A DNA stretch of 64,000 nucleotides from Pholiota molesta (taxonomy: Eukaryota; Basidiomycota; Agaricomycetes; Agaricales; Strophariaceae): the NCBI GenBank assembly GCA_014925825.1, contig JACGCK010000106.1:97320-161319 (forward strand). Direction: 5' to 3'. Position numbers and translations under genes: made by a program. The notes beneath the pieces were generated by a model, which did not search any database, was not told where the DNA came from, and saw only the letters and a list, made by a program, of their open reading frames with translations. Positions 11,665-25,268 of the stretch are shown piece after piece (position 1 is the first letter of the stretch; every line of letters starts with the position of its first letter).

Positions 11665-13943
11665 TCATCTCCCGAGAGAATCGAATTTACTATCCTTTTT
11701 CCTCGGCGCTTCCTTGTACCATTCTGGGACGCTGTGGGCTTTGGGAATAGCTTTCTTCCGCAGCTCACGAAGCTCGCGCTCCTCCTGCTCCTCGCGTTCC
11801 CTTCTTCTCTCCTCGTTGAGCCACTCCTGCTCGCGTTCTTTCTCTTTTATCATCTCGTCAAACTTTTGCCGCTCTTTCACCCGCAGATCTGTCACCAGCT
11901 GGATAGGCTGAGGCACGGTCGGGTGAATGTTCTCTTTGAGAAGAGCGAGTTTGGCTTCCTGCGCTGCGTGCATTGCCTGGAAGTCAGGGATGGGAACGTG
12001 GTATTTGCGCTCTCTTTGTGAATACTGTGATTGCGAGTGAGATGAAGCCTCGGCATCTCCCTTCTGGGGCCACCCTTGCGCACTAGAAGCCGCGACTCAG
12101 GCAATGACTGGAATGGGACGGGTTTTGTGGCGTCTGGCAAAGGAGGAACTTGGAAGGTCTAGTTTACGAAAGCGAAATTAAATGTTTGATTCGGGAACGA
12201 GGTATGGGCGTGAAGAAGAAAACTTACAGGACGTTCGGATATTTTCTCATTGAAGCTTTTCCCTTGCCCCTGGAGGATGATAGTGAGGACACCGGTCGCT
12301 TCGTATCATTGTCCTGCGGGCGTGAGCTGCGTAATAGCCTCGTAGATCCTGATGAAGTAGAGGTGGAGGCCGAGCTAGATTTCGTCATAGCCTTATTATC
12401 ATCATGCGAAGGCTTACTTCGCCGAAGTGTGGACGCTTGGCGAGAGATAGTGGTTCCTCTGGTCTTCGGCTTCGTTATCTCCTCACCCATCGGCTTGGAA
12501 CGAGAACTGGAAGCCGACGGATTAGACGCATGTTGTTTGCGGGTTATGATTTGCCTAGTTGTGGCCGATGCCAAATTCGAAGAAGAGCCAGCGCCGATAT
12601 TCCCCGCGGGTGATGGGTCTGCCTTGCCCCTCTTGCGAGACAAGGAGTCGGACGTAGGAGATGCCGGCCTCTTGCTGGAAGTTCTCAGAGGAGATATCAG
12701 GTCTTTAGCCGGCGGGGTGGGAGGAGTCGGTACAAAGGCTGGACGTTTTCTGGGCGAAACCTGTGATAGTGTCAATGGGCCGTCGTTGTCAATGCTGCTT
12801 ATTGTTAGCGGGACATCGCTAGGCGTGATCTTCGGCGTGACATGGGATTTGCTATCAGAGTCTAAAGAGTTATGTGTAACCAAAGATGGCACAGAATTGT
12901 ATACCCTAAGCCAAACATCGTCAGCATACATAAGCTTTTCTGTCGTCTCGTTCACAAGTATGTGTAAAAAACGCACCCGAAGGAGTTGGTAAGGTTTTGG
13001 CCATATTGAACCAAGCGCTCAGCAACCCCACCACTTGATTCCATGCTATCAATATATGATTCATCTCCATTGAGGTCCTCGGAGAAGGTGGGTTTGGCGT
13101 GCGATGGGAAAACTGGGCGTAGCTCTTCGACCGAGTTGGAGATCTGGACAGGAGACCGGCCTACAGATAAATTGCTTGTCGCTCGCGGCTTTGTGACACC
13201 ACCTTCTATAACTATCTATAGTAGAGAAAAACCCATGGGTTGTCAATCAGTCAATTTTTTTTTCAGGAACGATGACGGTCGGGGAAGCGCAAGGGGCAGA
13301 ACCTACATACCTGTTTGTTTCTGGGCACTGGCTTCTGTCGCCTTTCTGAGCGGGATGCCAGTGGAGGTAGCCTTTTCTCAAGCGATGTCTTCCTAATTCC
13401 TTTCGGCCTTCGATTCTCCATCATCATAGGTTCCTGATCATTTGGCGACGAAGGAACGTGCAAGTCTGCAGTGAGAGTGTCTATATCCTTCTTGAAAGTT
13501 GCCATTCGCCCAGGAGAGAGCGCCGCATCAGCGGGAGGAGGGCGGGCGAGTGATGATGTGATTGGCCTCAGGTTTGACATAGGCTTTGTGCGGACCTTGC
13601 TGAGTTCAGGACGTTGGAGCCGTGTTGTTCTTGTCTCTTCTTCTTTTGGGTTGTATTTGTCGGAAACTCCTTCAGACGAGAGGGGTATGCTTTTCAAATC
13701 TTTCCGTTTTTCGAACGTTGGCCTGGGCGTCAGATCGCGGAGGGTAAGTGGTGCCATGTTCGCAGGTGGGGAAAGAGGCGTTGCTCCGGCGGATACATTA
13801 GCCCCACCGAAGAAGTCCAAGTCGTCTTCTGCTATCAGGTTGTATTCTTGAGCAGCCCCGGGGATTTGAAACGAGAAAGACGAGTCTGATACGTCAGGCA
13901 AGTGCCTCAGACTAATTTCACCGGAAGTGGATTCAGGTGGCAT
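11665..13943 (-). CDS. TPX2-domain microtubule/spindle-associated protein
   Basis: Family members bind spindle microtubules and activate or localise Aurora kinase; nuclear/spindle role inferred. Exon 1 (ATG 13943, donor GTATGT near 13310) encodes an acidic N-terminus with FSFQIPGAAQEYNL and DDLDFFGG, then a Ser/Pro/Arg-rich linker. Exon 2 (about 13210-12975) contains SYIDSMESSGGVAERLVQYG. Exon 3 (about 12950-12228) is a long disordered Ser/Lys/Arg region. The C-terminal exon gives YHVPIPDFQAMHAAQEAKLA, PTVPQPIQLVTDLR and a highly charged coiled coil ending with RKKAIPKAHSVPEWYKE, the TPX2 C-terminal domain pattern. Oddity: the exon joined through the strong donor CCT|GTAAGT has one in-frame TGA near 12095, whereas the more family-like frame (KPVPFQSLPESRLLVRKG) must change frame near 12060 to enter the C-terminal domain. 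Confidence 0.78.
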
Positions 13944-16900
13944 TGCAGGATGTTATGGTATAAGCTATCGGAAGTTTTGGGTGTCCGCGATAGAAGAGTT
14001 AAGACGGGTGGTATACAAGAATAGTGGCCTTGTATAGTCCGATAAACGATATGCAAGCGATTCCGGCGTGGACGATGAGCAGGCAAGGGTTGAGACCACT
14101 GACAGTGGAGAGGACAGGAAAGAGCGGAGTCTGAAACGCGTCCCAACATAACATCACGTGGTCGTTCAACAACAACGCGGCGGCTCGCGGCGCGCCGCTC
14201 CGCTATGTTCCTTGGCCTTAACTATAACCATCTCCAAACCTGATCCAAACCGATAAATTGCGGTTCGATTGGTTTATAAATTCAAGTTGAATGCGGATAC
14301 CCATTCTCATTCCTTCAACGTCGCCTACATGTTCGTTGCCCAGAAATTAAAGTTGATGGTCTAGGCGAGCAGTGGCAGAAGGCGAGACGCGGTTTTAACT
14401 TTGCATCGCACTCTCAAATCATATGGATATACTAGAGAAGTTCCCTCTATTAAATTTTAATCCTCCTATGGCATATCACTTACTCACCATTGCTTGACAG
14501 TGATATCATCGATCTACTTCGGTGCCACACCACGCTATTACTCATTAATTCATTCTCAACCTTCATACAGCGCAACAACCGTCGGCTTACCGTGGGTCCA
14601 TTTTGATTTTGAGTAGCCTAGCAGCGTTGATCACCCATACGAGTTTTTTTTTGTTTTGTTTGCTGCATGGCGATATCTGCGGAAATGAGTGTCGAGCAAT
14701 ATTTCCAATATGCATGCCGGCATCTATCCGCAACCCTTCGGACCGTAGCTGCAGAACGGGCTCCGCACAGTTCATATGGCTAAATCCCGGGACTACCGTC
14801 GATGCCCGTCATGGACTGCTCCAGGGCCAAATCTTTCGAGGCGCGTGCTCCATCATCGTAATGGGTAACGAACTACCTTCTCCGCCTCGGACCCAACTTC
14901 GATGACCGCCATCTTCTTCCCTCGACGCTCTAGACCGGAAGATCTGTTCATGTCTTCGGTATATGCAATCCCGGACACTCGATCCTCTTGTTGATGATAT
15001 CGTTTGTGACCGACGTCCTAGTTTGTTAAGGACATATACGAATTAACCTAACAGGGGCCTAGAGGCACACAAGCGCCGAGCCTTTTCTATTCTCGAACTT
15101 GCGACCGCTTGTCTCCTTCGTCTGGGTCCAGACGACTTCAACGCTCACTGCAAGTCTCGGATATAGCACAAGAAGGACAGCTCGGCGTCGGGCTTCGTAG
15201 TTCATCTATCTGAGGCGCAGCTCGTTGTCCTGGAAATTTCCCTTGGATAGAAGGCAATGCTGCGCCACCTTCTTTTCTACTTTATCTTCTGGAACTTGCC
15301 GTTGCGAGTCGAGGTTGAAGTACCAGAAAACATCTCAGACTGCTCTTCGCACCAATTGGCCAGATTTCTGAATCAGAACGACCGCCCTCATCGCTCCTAC
15401 TGTAAGAAGAATGCGAGCGCGCTTCTGCTTACTTTACTCGTTCCGAGGGCGAACCGCGGGCGCAACTGTCGATCTAGCTGTTTGGGATCCGTACTGCACC
15501 GTCGAGGCTTATTTCGACTGATTGCATCAACGTGGCGGCTGGCTCAGCGTGGTGGCGAGACTCCGACGGCCAGCCCAGCCATGATGATGTCGTGTGCTGT
15601 CAAGGCGCAGCTTCTCGCAGAGGTGCATCATCGCGCCCCCTCGTGAAATTCGGTGGTCCGTTATCGCTCATTAATTCCTATCGCATTGGCTGTCTGCTGG
15701 TATCAATCTTGCAAGATCCTAAAGGTTCCGGAGGATATTCTCCCATTGACCACCTTCCGTTGCGCAGTGCCCCATGCAGACCAGATATCTGGCGCCTCAG
15801 CAGACCGAAGTCGAATTGATCGACGCTATCGACAATGGTTCAAAAAAAAAGTCTTGGGTCAGCTCGCAGTCATCCCGGGCCGCATTTCGTATAAGTCCAT
15901 CTCGCGTACCATGTTTCGACGACGTGCTCAAACGTATCGGGCCTACTATCGGCATCAGAGAGCGTCTGAAATTAGCCAGCAATGATGTTGTGTGCCACAA
16001 CCCCCTGGCTCTCCGGTACTTGCCTCGCCTTTGCACGCAGGGCAAAAGAAAATTCGAACTCATCTAGGCGATCAGCGTTTTCTCACTCAAGTCTTCCTAG
16101 TGCGAGGATGCACTTCCCATGAACATCATTTTAGGAATCCATGTCCTACGTACATATTATCATTAATGACGATATGTGATGCCAGCGGCTAATTGTGCTT
16201 TTCTTCTGGACGGCGCCAGATTCCAGGATGCTACCGTAACTGGCGTTAGCATTCAACGAGGGATGGCTTGCTCTTGCGGAACCCTCTGCCCAACTTGACG
16301 CCTATTCTCACTGGTGACAACCATGGATCAATTCTACACTTTAGCGTACGAAGCTCCTATCGCCAGAAACGTACCTAATAATTCTATTCTACGCATAACT
16401 CAGCTCCGTATTTGTCTTTGCTCTAGTAAAAATCTTTCTGTTTGGCTTTATCTGTCTTTATCTGTCCGAGATTGTGCCCAATCGGGTACCTCGGCTGGCC
16501 CCGCACACATATGCAGCACTTGGAGCTGTTCAGGATGAGGCGGATAACGGCCGAGTGGAAACCCACGCCAAACATACCTTCGTCAAACCAACTTGGTTTG
16601 TCGGCGTAATCTAACGCTTAGCGAAGACTGGAAACTTCCACTGAGTGGCAACCACCGATATTGCTCTGCGAGCGCTTTGTTTTTTCAAGTTCCGTAGCGC
16701 GAAGCCATTTTCTCAACTAGTTCCCAACTAGCAAACGGAACGGATCATGGATCCAATAACTCCAGTACTTATTGTTGTTTTCGCCGACCGTTATTTATCG
16801 CTATGTACGAGAAATGCCCACAGCCCAATGACGATAAGGGGAACCTTTAACCTTTTTGCAGGGACGTGTCTCCAGTCTTCGGTTCGCACCACACAATAAT

Positions 16901-16965
16901 CTTATCTATCCATCCGCCATCATGTCGGCAAAAGATAATAATGGAGTCTGTCGGATGCTGTCTAC
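13944..16965. other. Gene-poor stretch
   Basis: About 3 kb without a recognisable gene. The longest plus-strand frames (14603-14905, 15257-15646, 15653-15985) are Arg/Ser/Cys-rich and overlap each other in different frames, as expected of non-coding or decayed sequence. The first few hundred bases hold the 5' flank of the TPX2-domain gene, including a GC-rich patch near 14160-14210. Confidence 0.45.
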
Positions 16966-18189
16966 CTACACGAACTGCAATGGGTGTTGATCTTTCTGAC
17001 TTATCAAGATTTCTACGTCTCCCAAACCTTGGTCGACGTATTCTTTGCCACTGAGTTCTTCCTGTAATTTTAGAGCGAGGGTAGGAAGATAACCGCGTTC
17101 GGTATTCGTATGGCCACCTTGCAGTCGTTCAGAACATGATGAACAAGTAATAGTGACATAAATTTTATGTGGATGCTTACATAGAATGACGTGCTTGCCA
17201 GCTGCGACTGCAGCCAGAACCTCGTGCTATGGTCACGAATATGAGCTTACTTTTTTACCGTAGATAAGGAAGTGGTTCCGTACGTGCTGCATCTCCCCAG
17301 TGAAATATACATCCGCGTCTTGACCAGCCAACATCGAGCCACCCGACCCAGCACATATGGCGATAGTGCGTATCAACGCCGTGCGTGACTGGCCTTGAGG
17401 AGGATATCCAACTTGGACTATCAGTCATGAACAGCCCAACGTGGAATATGGTTTAGCAATCTGAACACGCCGCACAAAGAAGAGAGAAACAAACTTTGGG
17501 AGAGTTTCAAATGCGACTTTATCCTTTTTTCCAGAACATCCATCCCTATCGCCTCGTTTAACTCAACAAGTCTGCCTTGACCTCCCTCGCTATTGCTGTG
17601 CTGAAAATCTCCATCAAGCGAGCGAATTTCGCCATTACCCTTCCCATTCATCAGGCCTTCCGCCAGCCAGTCGTTTATGCCACCCCAGACGAAGTCAAGT
17701 GCCGTGTGTGGGGAATAGACAGATACGCCCTGCGCGGCACATTGCAGAAGCGAAGCCTGCAGCGGGTTCGAAAGTGTGATCGACTTCAATCCCTGGAAGA
17801 CGGGCGGGTGATAGGCCACAATGACCGAGGCGCCTTTCGACAGCGATTCTGCGACGACGGCAGAAGTCAAGCTAAAATGATGCAACTCAACCCATGTATA
17901 TATCGGAAAGCGTTGAAGGACGATCGTACTCAATGGTGAGAAGAACTTTGCGTCCTTGCGGCGGCACAGGCGATTCTGCGGATGACGCATTGAGCACCCT
18001 ATGTGCGTTGAGAGGCTGTAACGCGACTTACCGAGTAAGAGGCCAACCTGGAGGTAATACAGCCGCCATTAAGCATCCAGCAGAAGTTCAGGTGTACGCA
18101 AGTCTGACATTATCCCATTTTTCGGCAAGTCGCGGTGGTGCAATGCGCTTCATGGCATTGCACACGGATTTTAACAGGAGATTTGACAT
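16966..18189 (-). CDS. NIF3: NIF3-like protein (DUF34/NIF3 family)
   Basis: Conserved metal-binding protein of unsettled biochemical role; bacterial relatives are called GTP cyclohydrolase I type 2. ATG at 18189 is chosen because the next residues, LLLKSVCNAMKRIAPPRLAE then KWDNV, match the family N-terminus. A small exon gives GLLL, the next PPQGRKVLLTI. The main exon begins DLTSAVVAES and contains VIVAYHPPVFQGLKSI (metal-ligand His), YSPHTALDFVWGGINDWLAE (second His/Asp cluster) and DVLEKRIKSHL. Further exons give IAICAGSGGSMLAGQDADVY, FTGEMQHVRNHFL, HEVLAAVAAGKHVIL and CGHTNTERGYLP (C-terminal His and Glu ligands). The stop is at 16966-16968. Every junction I tested keeps frame, so the gene looks intact at roughly 300 residues. 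Confidence 0.88.
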
Positions 18190-21100
18190 TTTGAGAGGTG
18201 TTTTTAAAAATTTGAAGGAGTCAACGACGTGTTTGGATTCTGGAATGAGTGGTTGAGGCGTGGTGAGCACCGTGGGCAAAAATAATCAACGATCTGCGTG
18301 ACCCCAGACACTCGGGTACTTTTGGATCAGGGAAGGAATGCCACTCAAAGGCCATTAGCATGTATTTGAATTTGAGTACTCGACCATTATCAGCTGGAAG
18401 AAAAACAAGCTATATACTCGTGGCTAGTGAACGACAATGTGATCTATTTTTTTCTCACCGATGTTGATAATTTTTGATTCGGATAAGCCATGCGCATCCC
18501 ATTGTGAATACTTACCGTGGCTTTGCCAATTGCTTGAACATTTAGATAAGATTAAAGATGTGATTCAACCACGAAGTCCTTAAGAACCAGGGAATGTGAA
18601 TTTGTAAGCCTCCTATGAGAATGGGAAACTGAATAATTTTAGGTGGTAGATAGGTTATATACACTGAACAAAGTCTGTAGGTATATATTGTCCTCTTTCA
18701 TAAGTGCGAGACTGATTGACAGAAGATGCCAGAAATCCTTACTAAGCTTATAGCAGACGCTGCAAAATCCTTTCGAGCGAAGGCATATGCCGTCAGTGGG
18801 GGGAGAAGTCTCTAGAATACCGGCACTGTGTTGGTGGAATATAATTCGACGAGAAGGAGATAGAACTGCGGCGGAACGCACATTCATTCCATGTCAATAG
18901 ATCTACACGGAAGGTCCACGGAAAATTGACGCTGTATTCGCGTGCAGGCAGGATGGTAGGAAGCAGGCACTGCTCTTTATTTCCCCAATGGACTTATCAT
19001 GGCTCAATGAACGAAGCTTAATTTGACTGGTCCTGAGAAAGAAAGACGATGCGTGCTGCACAAATTCGAACTCGTGCTGGTCATGAGTATGCCGTAAAAA
19101 TAAACGCTGATCGAAAAGAGATAGACAGTCAAGGGCATCAGAAGAGCACCCCTGCAGCATTGGGGAAACCGGAAAAGCGAAAGGTTTCTAGAAGCCAAGG
19201 AAGAATGCGTCAAGAAAAACCAGATTAGAGGACCTGTGGGTGCATGCTGCAGTGGCACTCACAAGGTCAGCACGGTAACGAGCTCGAGCCGTTCCGACCG
19301 TGCCCACTGGAGTAAAATCTGGGGAAGGATGCGACCGATAGAGATAGTGGCCTAGAGTACATCAAAGAAACTTTAGATTGAGCACAACCTCGCACATACT
19401 TATCATGAGAGCATCGCGGCCGACCGAAAATACCGCTATCGACTTTATGTGGGCGCAAACTTGGCGTCAGGAATGAGCCAGAATAGATAGTATACTGTAG
19501 CAGAACGCATGGCGACCTGGAGCGAAGACGCGAAAGCAGTAATGCTAGCTGCGGCGTGCTTGTGGAACAGGTCCTCATGTGGTGTATTGCGACACCCGAG
19601 ACGCCAAAGAAGCTTCGATGAATAGCTATCGCTACGCGAGATGTTTTCAACATCCGGATATACAAAATACAATCGCCAACCAAACGAGGCGTAAGAATGG
19701 AGCGCTTTATAGCAGAGATGAACTTGCTTGACCCGGCTCAGTAGTGTCTTCATCTTAAAACTGAGAAGAGCTTGGCCAGGCCTCAAGGCCTAAGGTCGTC
19801 ATTTAAGCGCCAGAAACATGGATCAGGTACAACGTGTTACTGGAACATTTATTCTTGTCAGAGCACTTAGAACGGTGGTCAATAAATACATTACCAAACC
19901 TCACTACTGAACACAAGCGGTCCTGAGAGACTGGCGACAGAAACCCACCAACAGCGCAAGCTGTTTCCTAGATACTTTCACAGCGAAGAAGGTCGATCAT
20001 CGCTTGCAGTAAATCCATTACGGCGGGGCGGGAAGAGCCTTAAAATTCTAATATTCACATCACCACCGTCCGGATTTTGGCCCGTCTTCCGATGGTAATG
20101 AAAAATCGTAAGCGATGAGTGGGAGAGTAACGACATGAAAAATGTGCGGAGACACGGTGCTCACATCAATTCTTACCATCGTTCTCGCCGTGGGCTAGTC
20201 AACTCCATCAGAGCCTGGCACGAGAAAAAAAAATACATGTTTAACCTGTCAGTAAGACTATATGGCACATCTTGCAAAATGAGACCTAACTTTAGAAGCG
20301 ATATGATGGGGCACGCCGGCTCGAACCTCTGCACGGTGAACAAACTGAACCAAGATCCGAGTGCTCATTCGTATGGGTTTGAATTCGAGTTTGATCAGGT
20401 AACGATATTATCGATGAGGCGATGGAGAAAGAGAAGGTTGATTTGTTACAAAAACAAACCTGATTGAAAGGTCGGAGCTTGGAGATCCAATTATGCGCTT
20501 CCAGGTACGTTCGAACCTCAGTCGTCGACGCTGAGAATAGAGTGTGTGGGGAACGAACATACATATAAGCGCGAAAGGACAAACTTCAAACCGCAAATCC
20601 TGGAGCCCCAACAATATTCTTCTGCTTCCAGAATTCAGTTGACAGTGATACGGACGCCCGGCGACGTCTGATGCGTGAAGCATCATCTTCGGACGAATAC
20701 ACTCGATCGTCAACATGATGCCGCCGCTAAAAAGCCGACAATTGCTATTTTATCAGCCAATGTCGTCGTCGACGGCCCGAAAATGAGTCAGAGTGGATCG
20801 ATAGGATGCGTACAGTGTCCAAGTAGGTCAGCCAAAAAGATTTGGGTGACCAACGGCCATAAGAAGAGAGAGAAAATGCGGACGCGATCGCGTGGGTAGC
20901 GGCGGTGCTTGGCGTATACCGTAAGATAATCGAGTCGGCCGTCAGCCAGGCCATTTTCCACTCGTAGAGCTAGATCAAGCTCCTTTGCACTTCTGGAGCT
21001 ATTAGCTATGAGGAATGGATATGTCATGACTTTCAAACAAAGCCGCGGAAGACCAATGCGAGAATATCGCTTCTCCGCGGAAGTCCATATTTATTTCTGT

Positions 21101-21352
21101 GACAGTCAGTGGTCTTAGGGATCCAACGGCGCACTCTTGGGCGCCCGGATACGATATTAGTTCCCGAGATGCCCGCGGAATTAACAGCTAAATAGACGAT
21201 TCGTTAAGCGCGGTTAAGGTATTAGAGGCACAAGCACTCACCTTGAAAAGCATATTGGTCTATCGGAGTCTTACATGAAACAAACTATCCATGAAAAACT
21301 TGTGAAAAACAGACAAACCCATTCGAGCAGTAACTCAGTCGACGAGAAATAC
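18190..21352. other. Long stretch with possible unrecognised minus-strand exons
   Basis: Several minus-strand frames look partly protein-like, for example 20788-21036 (with ANSSRSAKELDLALRVENGL then DYLTVYAKHRRYP and a hydrophobic segment LFLWPLVTQIFLADLLG) and 20408-20582 (TEVRTYLEAHNWISKLRPFN). They could be exons of a membrane-protein gene, but I could not connect them with consistent introns or match a family. The rest (18190-20100) shows nothing I can support. Confidence 0.3.
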
Positions 21353-23491
<2,139 letters not shown>

Positions 23492-23649
23492 GGTCGCTGT
23501 GTCGGATAGAGTGAAGACCTTCGTGCTGGACACCGGAGTTTGGCGGGAAGCAGCGTGACTGGGAACATGTGACTGACTCAATGCAACGTTGTGACCGCAG
23601 CGTAAACGAGTGTAGATGTGACACTAATGTTAATAGCCGTCCACCACTT
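23492..23649. promoter_or_regulatory. Divergent promoter region, complex I subunit / MRH-domain protein
   Basis: Only 158 bases separate the two ATG codons (23491 minus, 23650 plus), so both promoters must overlap here. No TATA box is evident, as is common for fungal housekeeping genes. Confidence 0.6.
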
Positions 23650-25268
23650 ATGTTCTCAAGAACTAGCTGGGTTTCTGTCCTCCTGCTCCTGGTTTCTCTC
23701 CGATATGGCGCGCTTGCACAAGAAAAGCCCTGTGTAATCCATGATAATGGGAAATTCTACGATTTAAACCCTCTAAAGGCGAGGTATTACACGCTTCGTG
23801 GCGAAGTCCCCTAACTACCGCTATGACGAGCTGGCTTAACCCAATTTATCTGTCTAGTAAAGACTATGAGGTCAAAACCTCTACAAACCAATCTATATGG
23901 CTGAATGTTTGCCAAAACGTCAAAACCGACTTATTCGGGATAAAGGACGACTCTATCGATGCTGGTGATGTTGGAGGCTTTATTCGACGTGCACACGGGG
24001 ATTTTATTATCGGGTGAGTAACCTCTCAATATCTAGAATGCTAAATATCTCACTGTAAATGTACTTTCTGTAGCAAATTTAATACTTCACTCAGCATATT
24101 TGACTCGCGCCCGCGATTCGTTATGTCTGCTGGCTCACGTTGTAAACCAAAACCTGGGGATCAAACCACCGACATAAGGGCATCCTCTATGGTGGAGTTT
24201 GTCTGCGACGCGTCAGTTTTTGGCGTTGGAAGCCCTCGTCTTCTTGCCCAACTTCCGCCCGGTGAGGACGAAATAGGATGTGCATACGTCATTGAATGGC
24301 GAACTCATGTATGAATTCGAATTATATTTCTTATTATCCGGTCTCAAGGCTCATATTTTCTTGCAGTTAGCTTGTCCAACCTCTGAAGGTGGAGGTGTAT
24401 GGGGTTTCTTCGTCATACTGGGCCTTATGTGAGTAATCCCTCTTTCAATGCCCATTCACGAGTTAATGCGCAGCACAACCCAGCTTCCTCGTGCTGCTCA
24501 TGACCTACACTGTCCTCGGGACACTCTACAATCGTTTTGTACTTCAACTCAGAGGATTTGACCAAATCCCGCAATTCTCCATAGAAAGCATGCAATACCA
24601 CGGACGCGAGGCATGGGACTGGATCAAAGACATGACCGCTGCTCTAGGCCTAGGAGGATCAGCTGGACGAGGTGGCGGTCAAGGATACAATGGGATCCCA
24701 TCCGGCGGTCTGCACATGCCAAATCCAGTCAGTCACCATTCTCAAGCCGCCGGTTTTGGACGCGACGATGATCTCGAAGAGAACGCTCCTCTAAATAATT
24801 CTGGACTGGGAGGGACCGACTTTAATCGTCCTCAACCTAGCAGGAACAGATCTGCGGCATTCCAACGCATGGAGATTAACCCTGTTTCTCACCAGTCCCA
24901 AGTGGCGGCCGGAGCACAATCTCTATCGTTTTCCCCTCCTCTGCATCTTCCCCCCCTTCAGCACCAGCGCAATCGCCTCCGCAGCAAAATCTAATTCACC
25001 ACGAAAAGCGTCGAATTGAACTTGCCGCCCGGGATCCTACACCGGAAGAGCGTGACTTCATGCTAGGCGACGACGACGAAGATGCACAAGAGCTTGGTGA
25101 AGTGAAAGCACCGCCATCATTGGCTGAACGGTCATCAAACGCAAGCACCTCTTCTCAAGGGTCCGCCGCTGGACTGCTAGTGCATCAGATGCCACCAGCG
25201 CAGAACCCAATCCAGCTGCAGCGGCTAGAGGGCGGGACTTGGGCGGTGGTAATGTTACTCTTTTATGA
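23650..25268 (+). CDS. Mannose-6-phosphate-receptor-homology (MRH) type I membrane protein, Mrl1/Atg27-like
   Basis: Probable sorting receptor of the Golgi/endosome system. Exon 1 encodes a signal peptide (MFSRTSWVSVLLLLVSLRYG) and mature EKPCVIHDNGKFYDLNPL. The MRH domain continues through IWLNVCQNV, GDFIIG, CKPKPGDQTTDIRASSMVEF with VCDASVFGVG, and ACPTSEGGG, with paired Cys for disulfides. One transmembrane segment follows (GVWGFFVILGL then FLVLLMTYTVLGTLY) and the juxtamembrane NRFVLQLRGFDQIPQFSIES. The cytosolic tail is Gly/Ser-rich and ends in an acidic element, RDFMLGDDDEDAQELGEV. Exon phases agree to about 24900. After that the tail needs two one-base frame changes (near 24920-24945 and near 25170-25180) to reach RGRDLGGGNVTLL and the stop at 25266-25268; without them the frame ends at 24992. 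Confidence 0.78.

Noticed and set aside
12150..12992. 280-codon plus-strand frame
   Set aside because: Lies opposite the Ser-rich TPX2 exon; mirrored codon bias, no domain.
20310..20345. B-box-like GGTTCGAGCC on the minus strand
   Set aside because: The T stem does not pair and no A box or D arm lies upstream.
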